Below, piece after piece: positions 50,080 to 59,417 of a DNA stretch of 64,000 nt. A program made the translations under genes and the position numbers. The notes beneath the pieces are model-generated. The model was not told the DNA's origin. It worked only from the letters and a program-made list of their open reading frames with translations, and made no database searches. Each line of letters begins with the position of its first letter. Position 1 is the stretch's first letter. This DNA comes from Alphaproteobacteria bacterium (GTDB lineage Bacteria > Pseudomonadota > Alphaproteobacteria > Micropepsales > Micropepsaceae), in assembly GCA_017983635.1 (NCBI GenBank), contig JAGOBA010000001.1, positions 248,001 through 312,000 on the forward strand. Direction: 5' to 3'.

Positions 50080-52476
50080 TTAGGTCGCGATCCGCAGATG
50101 TCGGATCGGGCGGCCGGGGGCGATCGCTTGGGCCGCGCGAATGATGGCGTTGGCGTCGATACCGTAGTGCTTATACAACTCCGCAAGTGAGCCCGTCTGG
50201 CCAAAATGTTCGACGCCGAGCGCGCGGACACGGTGGCCGTGCACGGAACCGAGCCAGGCCAGCGTTGCGGGGTGGCCGTCGAGTACTGTGACGAGCGCAC
50301 AGTCTGTTGGGATTTCGGCGAGCAGGCGCTCGATGTGCGACTGCGCGCCGACGAGGCCGCGCTCGCGCGCACGTTGCGCTGCGGTCCAGCCGGCGTTCAG
50401 GCGATCGGCTGAGGTGACCGCGAGCAAGCCGACATCGCGACGGTCTTCGGCCATGAGGCCCACGGCTTCGATCGCCTCGGGCGCGATGGCGCCGGTGTAG
50501 GCGACGACGATCTGTGCGTTGGCGCCCGGCTTGCGCTGCCAGTAGGCGCCGTCGATGATGCCTTGCGCCGTGTCTTGCGTCATCTCGCGCTTCGGTTGTT
50601 CGAGCGGGCGCGTCGAGAGGCGCAGGTAGACCGAGCCGCCGGTTTGATCGCGCAGCCACGTGCGCTCGTCGGCATCGCCGTCGCCGTTGCGTTGGATGTA
50701 ATCCATGGCGAAGCGCAGCATCACCGCAAGCTCATCAACATAGGCGGGCTCAAACGAACAGAGGCCGTCTTGCGACATGCCGATGAGAGGCTGGGCGATC
50801 GATTGGTGCGCCCCGCCCTCCCCCGCCAGCGTGATGCCGGACGGGGTCGCGACAATGATGAAGCGCGCGTCTTGGTAGCAGGCATAATTCAAGGCATCGA
50901 GGCCGCGAGCGATGAAGGGGTCATAGAGCGTGCCCACGGGGATGAGGCGCTCGCCGGTCAACGAATGCGAAAGACCGAGGGCGGAGAGCAGGATGAACAG
51001 GTTCATCTCCGCGATGCCGAGTTCAATGTGCTGGCCCTTCGGACCGAACTCCCAATTGAAGGTCGAGGGAATACGCTCTTTCTTGAACGTATCGGCCAGT
51101 GCCTCGCGGGCGAACAGGCCGCGGCGGTTGACCCAGGCGCCCAGATTCGTGGACACGGTGACGTCGGGCGAACAGGTGACGATGCGGGCGGCGAGCTCTG
51201 TCTTCTCGCGGCCGATTTCGTTCATCAGATTGCCGAAGCCGGCTTGAGTGGACATCTCGCCCGCGATCGGCACTTTCAGCGTCGGCGGCACGTCGATGTG
51301 CGGCGCGGTGAACCGGCGGCGACCTTCGCGCGCGAAGGGCACCTGGGCGAGGAACTCTACAAGCTTTTCCTCGGGCAGACCCAGGCCTTCGAACTTGTCC
51401 CATTCGTGGCCTTCGCGGATGCGTAGCGACTGACGCTGGCCTTCGACTTGCGCCGGCGTCATCAGGCCAGCGTGGTTGTCCTTGTGGCCCTGGAACGGCA
51501 GACCGTGCCCCTTGATCGTGTAAGCGATGAAGCAGGTCGGGCGGTCGTGATCGATCGCTTCGAACGCTTCGAGCAGATGCGGCAGGTCGTGGCCGCCGAG
51601 GTTCGTCATCAAGGCCGCGAGTTCGGCGTCGTTGCGCCTTTCGATCAGTTTTGTGATCGGCCCTTGATCGCCGATGTCATCAAGCAAGCGTTTGCGCCAA
51701 GCCGCGCCACCTTGATAGGTGAGCGCGGAGAAGAGCTGGTTCGGGCAGTTGTCGATCCAGGCGCGGAGCTTTTCGCCGCCCGGTTCTTTGAAGGCCGCTT
51801 CCTGCAGCGAGCCATATTTTAGGATCACGACGTCCCAACCGAAGTTACGGAACATGGACTCGAAACGCGACCAAAGGCCCTCGCGCACGACGGCGTCCAG
51901 GCTTTGGCGATTGTAATCGACGATCCACCAGGTGTTGCGGACACCGTGCTTCCAGCCTTCGAGCAGGGCTTCGAAGATGTTGCCTTCGTCCATTTCGGCG
52001 TCGCCGATGAGCGCGACCATGCGGCCTTCGGGTTTGTCTTTTGCCCAGCCGTGGGCATGCACGTAGTCCTGCACGAGCGACGAGAATAGTGTTTGCGCGA
52101 CGCCGAGGCCCACCGAGCCGGTCGAGAAGTCGACGTCGTCAGTGTCCTTGGTGCGCGAGGGGTAACTCTGCGCGCCCTTGTAGCCGCGAAAGTTTTGCAG
52201 CTTGTCGAGCGTTTGGTGGCCGAGCAAATATTGGATCGCGTGGAAGTTCGGGCTGGCGTGCGGCTTGACGGCGACGCGGTCTTGCGGGCGCAGCACGGCG
52301 AAGTAGAGCGCGGTCATGATCGAGGCCAGCGACGCCGAGGAGGCTTGGTGGCCCCCAACCTTCAAGCCATCGCCGTTGTCGCGCAGATGGTTCGCGTTGT
52401 GGATCGTCCACGACGCGAGCCAGAGGATCTTCTTCTCGAGTTCCGTCAAAAGCCGGAGTAGTTCGGTTCGGGACAT
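50080..52476 (-). CDS. Transketolase/AceE-like ThDP-dependent enzyme
   Basis: 798 aa. The N-terminal half has GHQASSASLASIMTALYF and the thiamine-diphosphate motif GDAEMDEGNIFEALLEGW ending in DYNRQSLD; the middle Pyr domain has QHIELGIAEMNLF; the C-terminal domain is transketolase-like. Length and the ThDP motif resemble homodimeric PDH E1 (AceE) and large transketolases; no lipoyl or E2 gene is adjacent, so the reaction is open. The ATG at 52476 is chosen; the longer frame is only the shadow of the LysR gene. Divergent LysR likely regulates it. Confidence 0.85.
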   Translation of the reverse strand: MSRTELLRLLTELEKKILWLASWTIHNANHLRDNGDGLKVGGHQASSASLASIMTALYFAVLRPQDRVAVKPHASPNFHAIQYLLGHQTLDKLQNFRGYKGAQSYPSRTKDTDDVDFSTGSVGLGVAQTLFSSLVQDYVHAHGWAKDKPEGRMVALIGDAEMDEGNIFEALLEGWKHGVRNTWWIVDYNRQSLDAVVREGLWSRFESMFRNFGWDVVILKYGSLQEAAFKEPGGEKLRAWIDNCPNQLFSALTYQGGAAWRKRLLDDIGDQGPITKLIERRNDAELAALMTNLGGHDLPHLLEAFEAIDHDRPTCFIAYTIKGHGLPFQGHKDNHAGLMTPAQVEGQRQSLRIREGHEWDKFEGLGLPEEKLVEFLAQVPFAREGRRRFTAPHIDVPPTLKVPIAGEMSTQAGFGNLMNEIGREKTELAARIVTCSPDVTVSTNLGAWVNRRGLFAREALADTFKKERIPSTFNWEFGPKGQHIELGIAEMNLFILLSALGLSHSLTGERLIPVGTLYDPFIARGLDALNYACYQDARFIIVATPSGITLAGEGGAHQSIAQPLIGMSQDGLCSFEPAYVDELAVMLRFAMDYIQRNGDGDADERTWLRDQTGGSVYLRLSTRPLEQPKREMTQDTAQGIIDGAYWQRKPGANAQIVVAYTGAIAPEAIEAVGLMAEDRRDVGLLAVTSADRLNAGWTAAQRARERGLVGAQSHIERLLAEIPTDCALVTVLDGHPATLAWLGSVHGHRVRALGVEHFGQTGSLAELYKHYGIDANAIIRAAQAIAPGRPIRHLRIAT

Positions 52477-52557
52477 CACGTTCTCAATGGGATAGCGGCC
52501 AGGACTATAGCGGGCCGGGGCTGGATTGTCAGAGGCCGAACGGGCTAGAGTGTTCCC

Positions 52558-53439
52558 ATGGAGATGCACCAAGTCCGATACTTCCTGGCCGTGTGCCGCA
52601 CGCTGAACTTCACCAAGGCGGCCGAGGAGTGCAATGTCGCGCAGCCGTCTTTGACGCGCGCCATTCAGAAGCTTGAGGAAGAGTTCGGCGGACTGCTGTT
52701 CCACCGCGAGCGTGCGAACACGCATTTGACCGACCTCGGCCGGGCGATGCAGCCGCATCTGGAGCGCACGTACGACGCTGCGCAAACGGCAAAACAACTC
52801 GCCACGTCCTATAAGAAGGGCGATGTGGTGCACCTGCGGCTTGGCGTGTCGGCCACCGTCCCATCGGACACGGTGACCAGCGTTCTGGGCGGCGTCAGGC
52901 AGTCGATGCCGGGCTTCGAGCTCACGCTCGACGGCGGCGCGGACACGAAGCTGCTGGACGGCGCGGTGGCAGGCGATCTCGATCTTATTCTGGTCGGTGA
53001 CGATCACGAGCTTCCCGAGCGCGTGCGGTCGTGGACGCTGCACCGCGAACCTCTGCTCGCCGTGATGACGAAGACGCACAAGCTTGCCGGGCAGGCGTCG
53101 GTCGCGATCGGCGACTTGGACGGGGTCGAGATGATCCAGCTGAGCAACTGCCCGATCGCGGCACGTATTCGCCAGATGTGTCTGGATGCGGGCGTGAAGC
53201 CGGTTTTCAACGTGCGGGTCGCCAACTGCGAGCAGATTGTGGCGCTCATCCGCGAGGGGCTTGGGATTGCGACACTGCCGCAGACGCTGGCCGCGGGATC
53301 CGGTTTGGTGGCGCTGCCGATCGAAGGGTTGAACATTGAGCGGGCGATCACTCTGGGCACCGTCGCGGGTCGCCGGTTCTCACCGGCGAGCGACGCGTTC
53401 ATCAAGCTGGCGCGCACGCGAGATTGGGGTAAGGCTTAG
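52558..53439 (+). CDS. LysR-family regulator
   Basis: 293 aa. HTH MHQVRYFLAVCRTLNFTKAAEEC and AQPSLTRAIQKLEEEFGG, followed by a periplasmic-binding-protein-like effector domain (VHLRLGVSATVPSDTV, REGLGIATLPQTL). Divergent from the ThDP enzyme with 81 bp between starts, the standard arrangement for LysR control of the neighbour. The long subgroup resembles those sensing oxidants or aromatic ligands; effector unknown. Confidence 0.92.
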   Translation: MEMHQVRYFLAVCRTLNFTKAAEECNVAQPSLTRAIQKLEEEFGGLLFHRERANTHLTDLGRAMQPHLERTYDAAQTAKQLATSYKKGDVVHLRLGVSATVPSDTVTSVLGGVRQSMPGFELTLDGGADTKLLDGAVAGDLDLILVGDDHELPERVRSWTLHREPLLAVMTKTHKLAGQASVAIGDLDGVEMIQLSNCPIAARIRQMCLDAGVKPVFNVRVANCEQIVALIREGLGIATLPQTLAAGSGLVALPIEGLNIERAITLGTVAGRRFSPASDAFIKLARTRDWGKA

Positions 53440-53444
53440 TCGCG

Positions 53445-54410
53445 CTATGGCGTTTGCGCCACCGTGTTGAGGCTTTCCCATTTGCCGGCGAGAACCGCCA
53501 AGACGACGCCTGCGGTGTCGTTGACGGCGTCGGCGAGTTCGGCCCGGATGGTGCCTTCGCGGATTTTGTTGGTCCAAAGGTCCGGCCGGTTCTTTAGCTG
53601 ACGGAACCAGTAGTGCAGCGCCTTCGTTGCGCGTTCGGGTGTCGCTTTGGAAAAATCGACGATGAGGGGATCGCGCTCCGTACTCGTGGCGCCGCCCGAC
53701 GGCCAGGTGATCAGGAGCGGACCCGATAAACCGGCGACACCCGCTTTCGATGCGAGCTTGCGCGCCAGGGAATGGTCGTACCAGGCGAGCAGCTTCGTGC
53801 AGTCGCGCGCGTTGAACGCATCGATGATCTCGAAGGAGGTGCGCGTGCTTTGGATCGGCCAATAGGTCGCGAGGATTTGGGCGGGCGCGGTTGAGGCGAC
53901 GGCCTCTGGCGTCATGAAGTCGAGCGAGGAGAGAAGCAAATCGCAGAACGACTTCTGCGTGGCTTTCTCCTCGACAGTGACTGCAGCCTTTGGCAAGAGC
54001 ACGAAGCCGAAGGCGCGCGCTGTGTCGATTCTAGTGAGCGACGACAGGAAGAAGCTGATGACCTTGGCGCCGCTGTGTCCGCTGGTTGTCGGCGGATCGC
54101 CGGCGGCGGCCGGCGGGAGCGGATCATGCATCGCAGGTCCCGCGCCCGGCGGCGGACCGCTGCCGGGTGGTGTGGAGACTGGCGCCCCGGGGACGCCCTC
54201 CGGCATTTCAACGGCGCGCGGTACGGGCGCCTCGGCGGGCTCGGCGGACAAATCGTCAGTTGTCTTGGGCGCTTCGACAGTCGCCGTTGGCGCTGGTGGT
54301 GGAGGGGTGCCGGTCTCGACTGACGCCGGCGCGTTCTTCCACTGCGTGAACGCGTAGCTCGCCGCGAACACGGCAAGAAAAACGCCGACGACGATCAACG
54401 AGGTGCGCAT
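53445..54410 (-). CDS. Membrane-anchored protein with Pro-rich linker, unknown
   Basis: 321 aa: one N-terminal helix (about 4-22), a Pro/Ala/Glu-rich linker (about 28-112), and a soluble helical domain with two cysteines (FCDLLL, DCTKLL). No known motif. The ATG at 54410 lies at the start of the anchor; the longer frame to 54731 reads through the small gene upstream. Converges with the LysR gene. Confidence 0.68.
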   Translation of the reverse strand: MRTSLIVVGVFLAVFAASYAFTQWKNAPASVETGTPPPPAPTATVEAPKTTDDLSAEPAEAPVPRAVEMPEGVPGAPVSTPPGSGPPPGAGPAMHDPLPPAAAGDPPTTSGHSGAKVISFFLSSLTRIDTARAFGFVLLPKAAVTVEEKATQKSFCDLLLSSLDFMTPEAVASTAPAQILATYWPIQSTRTSFEIIDAFNARDCTKLLAWYDHSLARKLASKAGVAGLSGPLLITWPSGGATSTERDPLIVDFSKATPERATKALHYWFRQLKNRPDLWTNKIREGTIRAELADAVNDTAGVVLAVLAGKWESLNTVAQTP

Positions 54411-54424
54411 CCCCTGCCCCGGCC

Positions 54425-54610
54425 TTAAGACTTGCCGCCGCGCGACACTAATGCGGCGATGCCGTTGAAGACGGCCAGAAACAGGATGAACACCAGCGCG
54501 ATGCCGGCCGCGCTTAGCGTTTCCAGGTACCAGTTCGTCGCCACAGTCGCCGGGATCGCACCGGCGGTGGCCAATGAGTGCTTCAGAGCGAAATCGGTGG
54601 GGCTTGCCAT
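54425..54610 (-). CDS. 61-aa single-helix membrane protein
   Basis: Starts MASPTDFALKHSL; one membrane helix (about 33-53, AAGIALVFILFLAVFNGIAAL) and a basic end SRGGKS. Lies 14 bp before the Pro-rich anchored protein and is probably co-transcribed. Function unknown. Confidence 0.5.
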   Translation of the reverse strand: MASPTDFALKHSLATAGAIPATVATNWYLETLSAAGIALVFILFLAVFNGIAALVSRGGKS

Positions 54611-54705
54611 CTTCGTTCCTCGCGCGGTCGCATAGAGAATCAATGGCGAGGATGAGACAAGGCCCGCGCGCGCGCAACGTTGGAGGGCGTGTCCGCTGTG
54701 AACGA

Positions 54706-55350
54706 TTACACCAAACGGCGCAGTATTCCAACGATTTTCAGTGGTTCCAAGCGGTAGCGGAAGTCGGCGTCCACGTGGGCGTAGGCAATCGTGGCGTCGG
54801 GGCGGACGACGAAGGCGGCTGGCGCGGGCAGCATCCACGCGTCGTTGCCGTAGAGACGCTCAAGGTCGATGCCGCGTTCGAGATATGCCTTGCGCAACTC
54901 GTCGGAAGCAGGAAATGCGAGGCCGCACTGATGCGCGAGGACGTGATCTAGGTCGCACAGAATTTCGAATTGCAGGCCGCGTTCGTGCTTCATGCGCAAT
55001 GTGCGACCGCCCGCTTCCGGCGTGATCGCGAAGAGTTTCGCCCCGGTCGCCATGATCTGCGGCGCGGCGTCCTCGAGTGCGCCGAAGGCGATAGTGCAAT
55101 ACGGGCACCAAGCACCGCGATCGAACACGAAGACCGCCGGGCCATCGGCGAGCGCCTGACCGCGCGTGATGAGGCTGCCCTCCGCGCTTGCCAATTGGAA
55201 GTCGGGGAATGTCTCGCCCTCTTTCAACACGCCAGCTAAGGCGCCGCTATCTCTCAAATGCGTCACGAGCGCGTCGTAGAGACGGCGGCTTTGCTCACTT
55301 GCGGCTTCTCGCAAGGCGGCCATGCGATCGCCGAGCACGGGGGCGGCCAT
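54706..55350 (-). CDS. AhpC/TSA-type peroxiredoxin-like protein, copy 1
   Basis: 214 aa thioredoxin-fold protein. RGAWCPYC holds a CxxC where peroxiredoxins have the peroxidatic Cys, after a 60-residue helical N-terminus. Probably a thiol peroxidase or disulphide reductase. It follows a close paralogue by one base on the same strand; the two share the LYGND/FYGND and RxGxWCPxC blocks. Confidence 0.85.
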   Translation of the reverse strand: MAAPVLGDRMAALREAASEQSRRLYDALVTHLRDSGALAGVLKEGETFPDFQLASAEGSLITRGQALADGPAVFVFDRGAWCPYCTIAFGALEDAAPQIMATGAKLFAITPEAGGRTLRMKHERGLQFEILCDLDHVLAHQCGLAFPASDELRKAYLERGIDLERLYGNDAWMLPAPAAFVVRPDATIAYAHVDADFRYRLEPLKIVGILRRLV

Positions 55351-55351
55351 A

Positions 55352-55996
55352 CTACTTCAACTCCCGCAGCAGCTTGACGATTTGCACCGGATCAAGCCGC
55401 TCGCGAAAGTCGGGTTCAATGTGTGCGTGGGCAATCTCGCCGCCCTTGCGGATGATGTAGGTCGCTGGGATCGGTAGGAACCAACTATCGTTGCCGTAGA
55501 ACAGCGGGAAGTCTGTGCCGTCTTTCGCGAAGACGGCAATCAGGTCGTCGGACAAGCGAAAGACAAGTCCGCAGGCAAGAGCGAGGCCGTTGTCGAGATC
55601 AGACAGAATTTCAAATGCGAAATGGCGCTCTCGCTTGACTTTGAGCGGCAGGCCACCCGCTTCCGGGCTCACAACGACGAGCGTTGCGCCGGTGCCGGCG
55701 ATTTCGGGCGTAGCGCGATGAAGGGCTTCAAGTTCCATCGAACAGAACGGACACCAGAGACCGCGGTAGAAACTCATGACAACGGGGCCGTCGGAGAACA
55801 TCTCCTCCGAGCGAACGAGCGCGCCTTCAGCGTTCGTCAGTGCAAAGGCCGGGAATTCGTCGCCCGCTTTCAACGCGTGCGAGGCGACTTCGGTTTCGAC
55901 CAAACGTCGGACAAGCCGGTCGTTCAACGAGCGGTACGGCTCGCCAATCTTCGTGCTGAGATCGGCCAGGGCTTCGGTTAACGAAAGAACTTTCAT
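55352..55996 (-). CDS. AhpC/TSA-type peroxiredoxin-like protein, copy 2
   Basis: 214 aa, same architecture as the downstream copy (identical length), with RGLWCPFC. Tandem duplication within one operon. Divergent from the cupin gene, whose upstream region holds a bipartite repeat element at 56051-56083. Confidence 0.85.
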   Translation of the reverse strand: MKVLSLTEALADLSTKIGEPYRSLNDRLVRRLVETEVASHALKAGDEFPAFALTNAEGALVRSEEMFSDGPVVMSFYRGLWCPFCSMELEALHRATPEIAGTGATLVVVSPEAGGLPLKVKRERHFAFEILSDLDNGLALACGLVFRLSDDLIAVFAKDGTDFPLFYGNDSWFLPIPATYIIRKGGEIAHAHIEPDFRERLDPVQIVKLLRELK

Positions 55997-56050
55997 ACCC
56001 TCACTTTAAAGAATCGTTCGGTCACACGGCAATCACATCGCAATAGCGAC

Positions 56051-56083
56051 CGGCTATCCAATCGCAAGGCAAACGGCATTTTA
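56051..56083 (+). promoter_or_regulatory. Bipartite element CGGCTATCCAA-N12-CGGCATTTTA, copy 1
   Basis: Both halves are identical to those at 59320-59352, with the same 12-bp spacer length but different spacer sequence. It lies 84 bp before the cupin ATG. The spacing suits a promoter or a two-site operator. Confidence 0.6.
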
Positions 56084-56167
56084 GTTCGTGACCGGGTTCG
56101 ACGATGTTGGCTTCCGAGGTTGAGGCACACGCCCAGCCAGTTTTCGGAGCCCTCCAAGGAGAACCCT

Positions 56168-56638
56168 ATGACCAAGATTTCCAAACTGCGGACGATGACA
56201 TTGGTAAGCACGCTGGCGCTGGCGTTCGCGCCTGCCGCTACGGCCGGCGACTGCCCAGCTGGCAAAGCCGGTGCGAGCCCGCTCGCCGTCGAAACCGCAC
56301 CGAAAAACGTCACCGACAACGTGATCGGTTCGATCGACCTCGGCAACGGTTACAACATCGCCGGCAAAACGATGCGCCTGCGTAAGCTGGTGTTGCAACC
56401 GGGCGGCATTGTGCCGAATCACAGCCACGCCGAGCGTCCGGCGAACATCTATGTCGTCGACGGCGCGGTCACCGAGTACCGTTCGACCTGCACGGTTCCG
56501 ATCGAACACAAGACGGGCGACGTTGCAGTCGAATCCGGCAACCTCTCGCATTGGTGGCGGAACAATACGACGAAGCCGGTCACGTTGATCTCGGCCGATA
56601 TCGTCCCGACGCCGATGATGACGGAAGGCGGCATGTAG
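56168..56638 (+). CDS. Exported cupin
   Basis: 156 aa with a signal peptide ending ATAG or TAGDC. Cupin motif 1 NHSHAERPANIYVVDG, motif 2 SGNLSHWWRNNT; metal-binding His-x-His is present. AAGGAG before the ATG at 56168. Function unknown; the exported single-domain cupins are often linked to stress or signal binding. A terminator follows. Confidence 0.85.
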   Translation: MTKISKLRTMTLVSTLALAFAPAATAGDCPAGKAGASPLAVETAPKNVTDNVIGSIDLGNGYNIAGKTMRLRKLVLQPGGIVPNHSHAERPANIYVVDGAVTEYRSTCTVPIEHKTGDVAVESGNLSHWWRNNTTKPVTLISADIVPTPMMTEGGM

Positions 56639-56696
56639 TCTCTTAGGTCCTCGCGCGTCCCCAGCCCCCCTCCCTCCCCAAGCGCGAGAACCGAAA

Positions 56697-56731
56697 AAGC
56701 GGCGTCCGCTTTCCCCGAGCGGACGCCGCTT
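56697..56731 (+). terminator. Strong hairpin terminator after the cupin gene
   Basis: Perfect 14-bp stem (56697-56710 with 56718-56731), 7-nt loop, preceded by an A run so that it could act on both strands. Confidence 0.8.
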
Positions 56732-56761
56732 CGCTTTCAGCTGCACACAAGGAACAATGCG

Positions 56762-57952
56762 ATGACAAATGCGCCCGCCGCTACAAGCATGACAGATGCC
56801 GGCCAAGCGAGCCTTCCGTTTCGCCTAATCGTGATCGGCGTGATTAGCTTTCTGACGCTGGTAGATCTGTTTGCGGCGCAGGCGATTCTGCCGTCGTTGA
56901 CGAAGGCTTATGGCGTGACGCCCGCGCAGATGGGTTTCGCCGTGAACGCGAGCACGCTGGGGATGGCGGCGGCGGGAATAGTGATGGCGTTTCTGGCGTC
57001 GAAGATCAATCGGCGGCAAGGAATTTGGATCAGCCTGGCACTGCTCGCGATACCGACGACGTTGCTTGGGATGATGCCGGACTTGGCGACGTTTACTGCG
57101 CTGCGCATTGTGCAGGGCGTCTTCATGGCATCGGCGTTCACGCTGACTATGGCTTACCTGGCCGAACAGTACAGCGCGAGCGATGTGGCGAGCGCGTTGG
57201 CGGCCTACGTCACGGGCAATGTTGCGTGCAATTTGTTCGGGCGGCTGATGTCGGCGTCGCTGGCGAGTACGTTCGGGCTTGAGGTCAACTTTTACGTCTT
57301 TGCCTTGCTCAATCTGACTGGCGCGGCGGTCGTCTTCGTTGCCTTGAAACGGATGGCGCCGATGAGCGCGATGTCGCATTCGGTGTTTTCTGCTTGGATC
57401 GAGCACTTCAGAAACCCACCGCTGCGCGCTGCGTTTGGGTTGGGGTTTCTGATCTTGTTCGTGTTTCTGGGCACGTTCACGTACGTCAACTTCGTGCTCG
57501 CACGGCCGCCGATCGCGGTGTCACCGATGACTTTGGGGTTCGTCTACTTCGTGTTTCTTCCCGCGATTTTCACGACGCCGTTGGCCGGACGTGCGGCGGT
57601 TCGCTTTGGCAGCCGGCCGACGTTCATTGCATCGTTCGTCGTCGCAGCGCTTGGGTTGCCGCTGCTGCTGATGCCGGAGCTCAACTACGTGTTGGGTGGG
57701 CTCGCTTTGATCGCGGTTGGTACGTTCTTCGCGCAAGCTGCGGCCACCGGCTTCGTCAGCCGAACGGCGACTGTCGAGCGCGGTGCGGCAAGCGGGATCT
57801 ATCTCGCCTCCTACTATCTCGGCGGACTCCTCGGCAGTGCGGTGCTGGGGTACGTGTTCGATTCGTTCGGATGGGAAGCCACGATTGCGACGCTCGGCGT
57901 TGCGTTGCTGCTGGCGGTTGCGTTGAGCTTACAGATCAAGGATGCGCGTTAA
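56762..57952 (+). CDS. MFS transporter
   Basis: 396 aa, 12 membrane helices. A short polar N-terminus, then VIGVISFLTLVDLFAAQAILPSL, the DHA1-type substrate-binding start, and ASKINRRQGIW loop between helices 2 and 3. Likely a drug or metabolite exporter. AAGGA before the ATG. Starts 31 bp after the terminator hairpin. Confidence 0.9.
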   Translation: MTNAPAATSMTDAGQASLPFRLIVIGVISFLTLVDLFAAQAILPSLTKAYGVTPAQMGFAVNASTLGMAAAGIVMAFLASKINRRQGIWISLALLAIPTTLLGMMPDLATFTALRIVQGVFMASAFTLTMAYLAEQYSASDVASALAAYVTGNVACNLFGRLMSASLASTFGLEVNFYVFALLNLTGAAVVFVALKRMAPMSAMSHSVFSAWIEHFRNPPLRAAFGLGFLILFVFLGTFTYVNFVLARPPIAVSPMTLGFVYFVFLPAIFTTPLAGRAAVRFGSRPTFIASFVVAALGLPLLLMPELNYVLGGLALIAVGTFFAQAAATGFVSRTATVERGAASGIYLASYYLGGLLGSAVLGYVFDSFGWEATIATLGVALLLAVALSLQIKDAR

Positions 57953-58019
57953 CCGCTGATTTGCGGCTGGCGGCGAGAGCTATCATATCTATATCAAAGC
58001 AAGAGGGAGCCTAAGGCCC

Positions 58020-59315
58020 ATGAGCGCAGTCGGTAAACCACGTGTCGTGATTGTCGGCGCCGGATTTGGCGGACTCTCGGCTGCGAAAGCGCTGGCGCAT
58101 TCGCCGGTCGAGGTTACGATCGTCGATCGCGCAAACTACCATCTGTTTCAGCCCTTACTCTATCAGGTGGCAACAGCATCGTTGTCACCGGCGGAGATTG
58201 CGCAACCGATCCGAAGCATCTTGCGGCACCAGAAGAACGCCAAGGTTCTGCTCGGAGAAGTCACCGGCGTCGATAGCGCGCGAAAGATCGTGCGCATCGA
58301 TGGCAGACGCAGTGTACCGTACGATCATCTAATCATCGCGACGGGTGTCCGGCACAGCTATTTCGGCAAAGATCAATGGGAAACGGTCGCGCCGGGGATC
58401 AAGTCGGTCGACGATGCTACCCGGGTGCGGGCGAATATCCTGGTCGCGTTCGAGCGGGCGGAAGTCGAGGAGGACAAACTCGCGCGCGATGCCTTGCTCA
58501 CCTTCGTCATCGTTGGTGGGGGGCCGACGGGCGTCGAGATGGCGGGCGCGATCGCGGAATTGGCTCGACGCTCGATCATTGCCGACTTTCGGTCGATCAC
58601 ACCGCATTGTTCGAAGATCATTCTCGTCGAAGCTGGGCCGCGGTTGTTGCCGAGCTTTCCGGAGGCGCTGTCCGCGGAGGCGAAGCGTGCTTTGGAGAAG
58701 ATGGGTGTGGAGGTGCGCCTCGGCGTGCCGGTGACCGACATCACCTCGGATCATGTGATGATCGGCACGGCTTCCGTTCCCGCGCGAACCGTCATTTGGG
58801 CCGCCGGCGTGCGCGCATCGCCTGCCGGCGAATGGCTCAAAGCGCTGTGCGACCGCGCCGGACGCGTGATCGTGAAGGGCGATTTCTCCGTACCCGAGCA
58901 TGAGAATGTGTTCGTGATCGGCGACACTGCCGCTTTCAAGTCGGCGAAGGGCGTCGCGTTGCCCGGCGTCGCGCCGGCGGCGAAGCAGGCGGGCCTCTAT
59001 GTTGGACGCTTGATCGACGCGCATGTGCGCGGCCTCGCTTTACCCCACTCGTTCAAATATGCGGACTACGGGAACTTGGCCACGATCGGGCACTCGAAGG
59101 CAGTCGTCGATTTCGGATGGCTGCACGTGAAAGGCTTCATTGCGTGGATGCTATGGTCGGTGGCGCACGTCTACTTTTTGATCGGATTTCGTAACCGGTT
59201 CTTCGTGGCGGCGAGTTGGGCATGGTCGTACCTGACCTACCAACGTGGCGTGCGTTTGATCACGGGGCCCGCCGACAAGTCCGAGGCCGCGAAGGCGTTG
59301 AGCGAGGCTGCATAG
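58020..59315 (+). CDS. ndh: Type II NADH dehydrogenase (NDH-2)
   Basis: 431 aa monotopic FAD protein. FAD fold VVIVGAGFGGLSAAKALA, NADH fold FVIVGGGPTGVEMAGAIAELA, the ATGVRHSYFG segment and VFVIGDTAAF; the quinone-site helix region KFADYGNLATIGHSKAV and a C-terminal amphipathic helix (AWMLWSVAHVYFLIGFRNR) anchor it. Oxidises NADH to reduce quinone without pumping protons. Likely monocistronic or linked with the next gene. Confidence 0.92.
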   Translation: MSAVGKPRVVIVGAGFGGLSAAKALAHSPVEVTIVDRANYHLFQPLLYQVATASLSPAEIAQPIRSILRHQKNAKVLLGEVTGVDSARKIVRIDGRRSVPYDHLIIATGVRHSYFGKDQWETVAPGIKSVDDATRVRANILVAFERAEVEEDKLARDALLTFVIVGGGPTGVEMAGAIAELARRSIIADFRSITPHCSKIILVEAGPRLLPSFPEALSAEAKRALEKMGVEVRLGVPVTDITSDHVMIGTASVPARTVIWAAGVRASPAGEWLKALCDRAGRVIVKGDFSVPEHENVFVIGDTAAFKSAKGVALPGVAPAAKQAGLYVGRLIDAHVRGLALPHSFKYADYGNLATIGHSKAVVDFGWLHVKGFIAWMLWSVAHVYFLIGFRNRFFVAASWAWSYLTYQRGVRLITGPADKSEAAKALSEAA

Positions 59316-59319
59316 CTCC

Positions 59320-59352
59320 CGGCTATCCAAAGGCTACGCAATCGGCATTTTA
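59320..59352 (+). promoter_or_regulatory. Bipartite element CGGCTATCCAA-N12-CGGCATTTTA, copy 2
   Basis: Identical half-sites and spacer length to 56051-56083. Begins five bases after the ndh stop and ends 65 bp before the 3-hydroxybutyrate dehydrogenase start. Confidence 0.6.
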
Positions 59353-59417
59353 AGCGGAGCGGCGGAAGCGTCAATGTAGGCGGTGAGAGATCACCCCACC
59401 GGCCAGGAGCCCGCCCG

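Noticed and set aside
52477-53079. A 200-residue N-terminal extension of the ThDP enzyme
   Set aside because: The extension is antisense to the LysR gene and has no family match; the ATG at 52476 starts a normal N-terminus.
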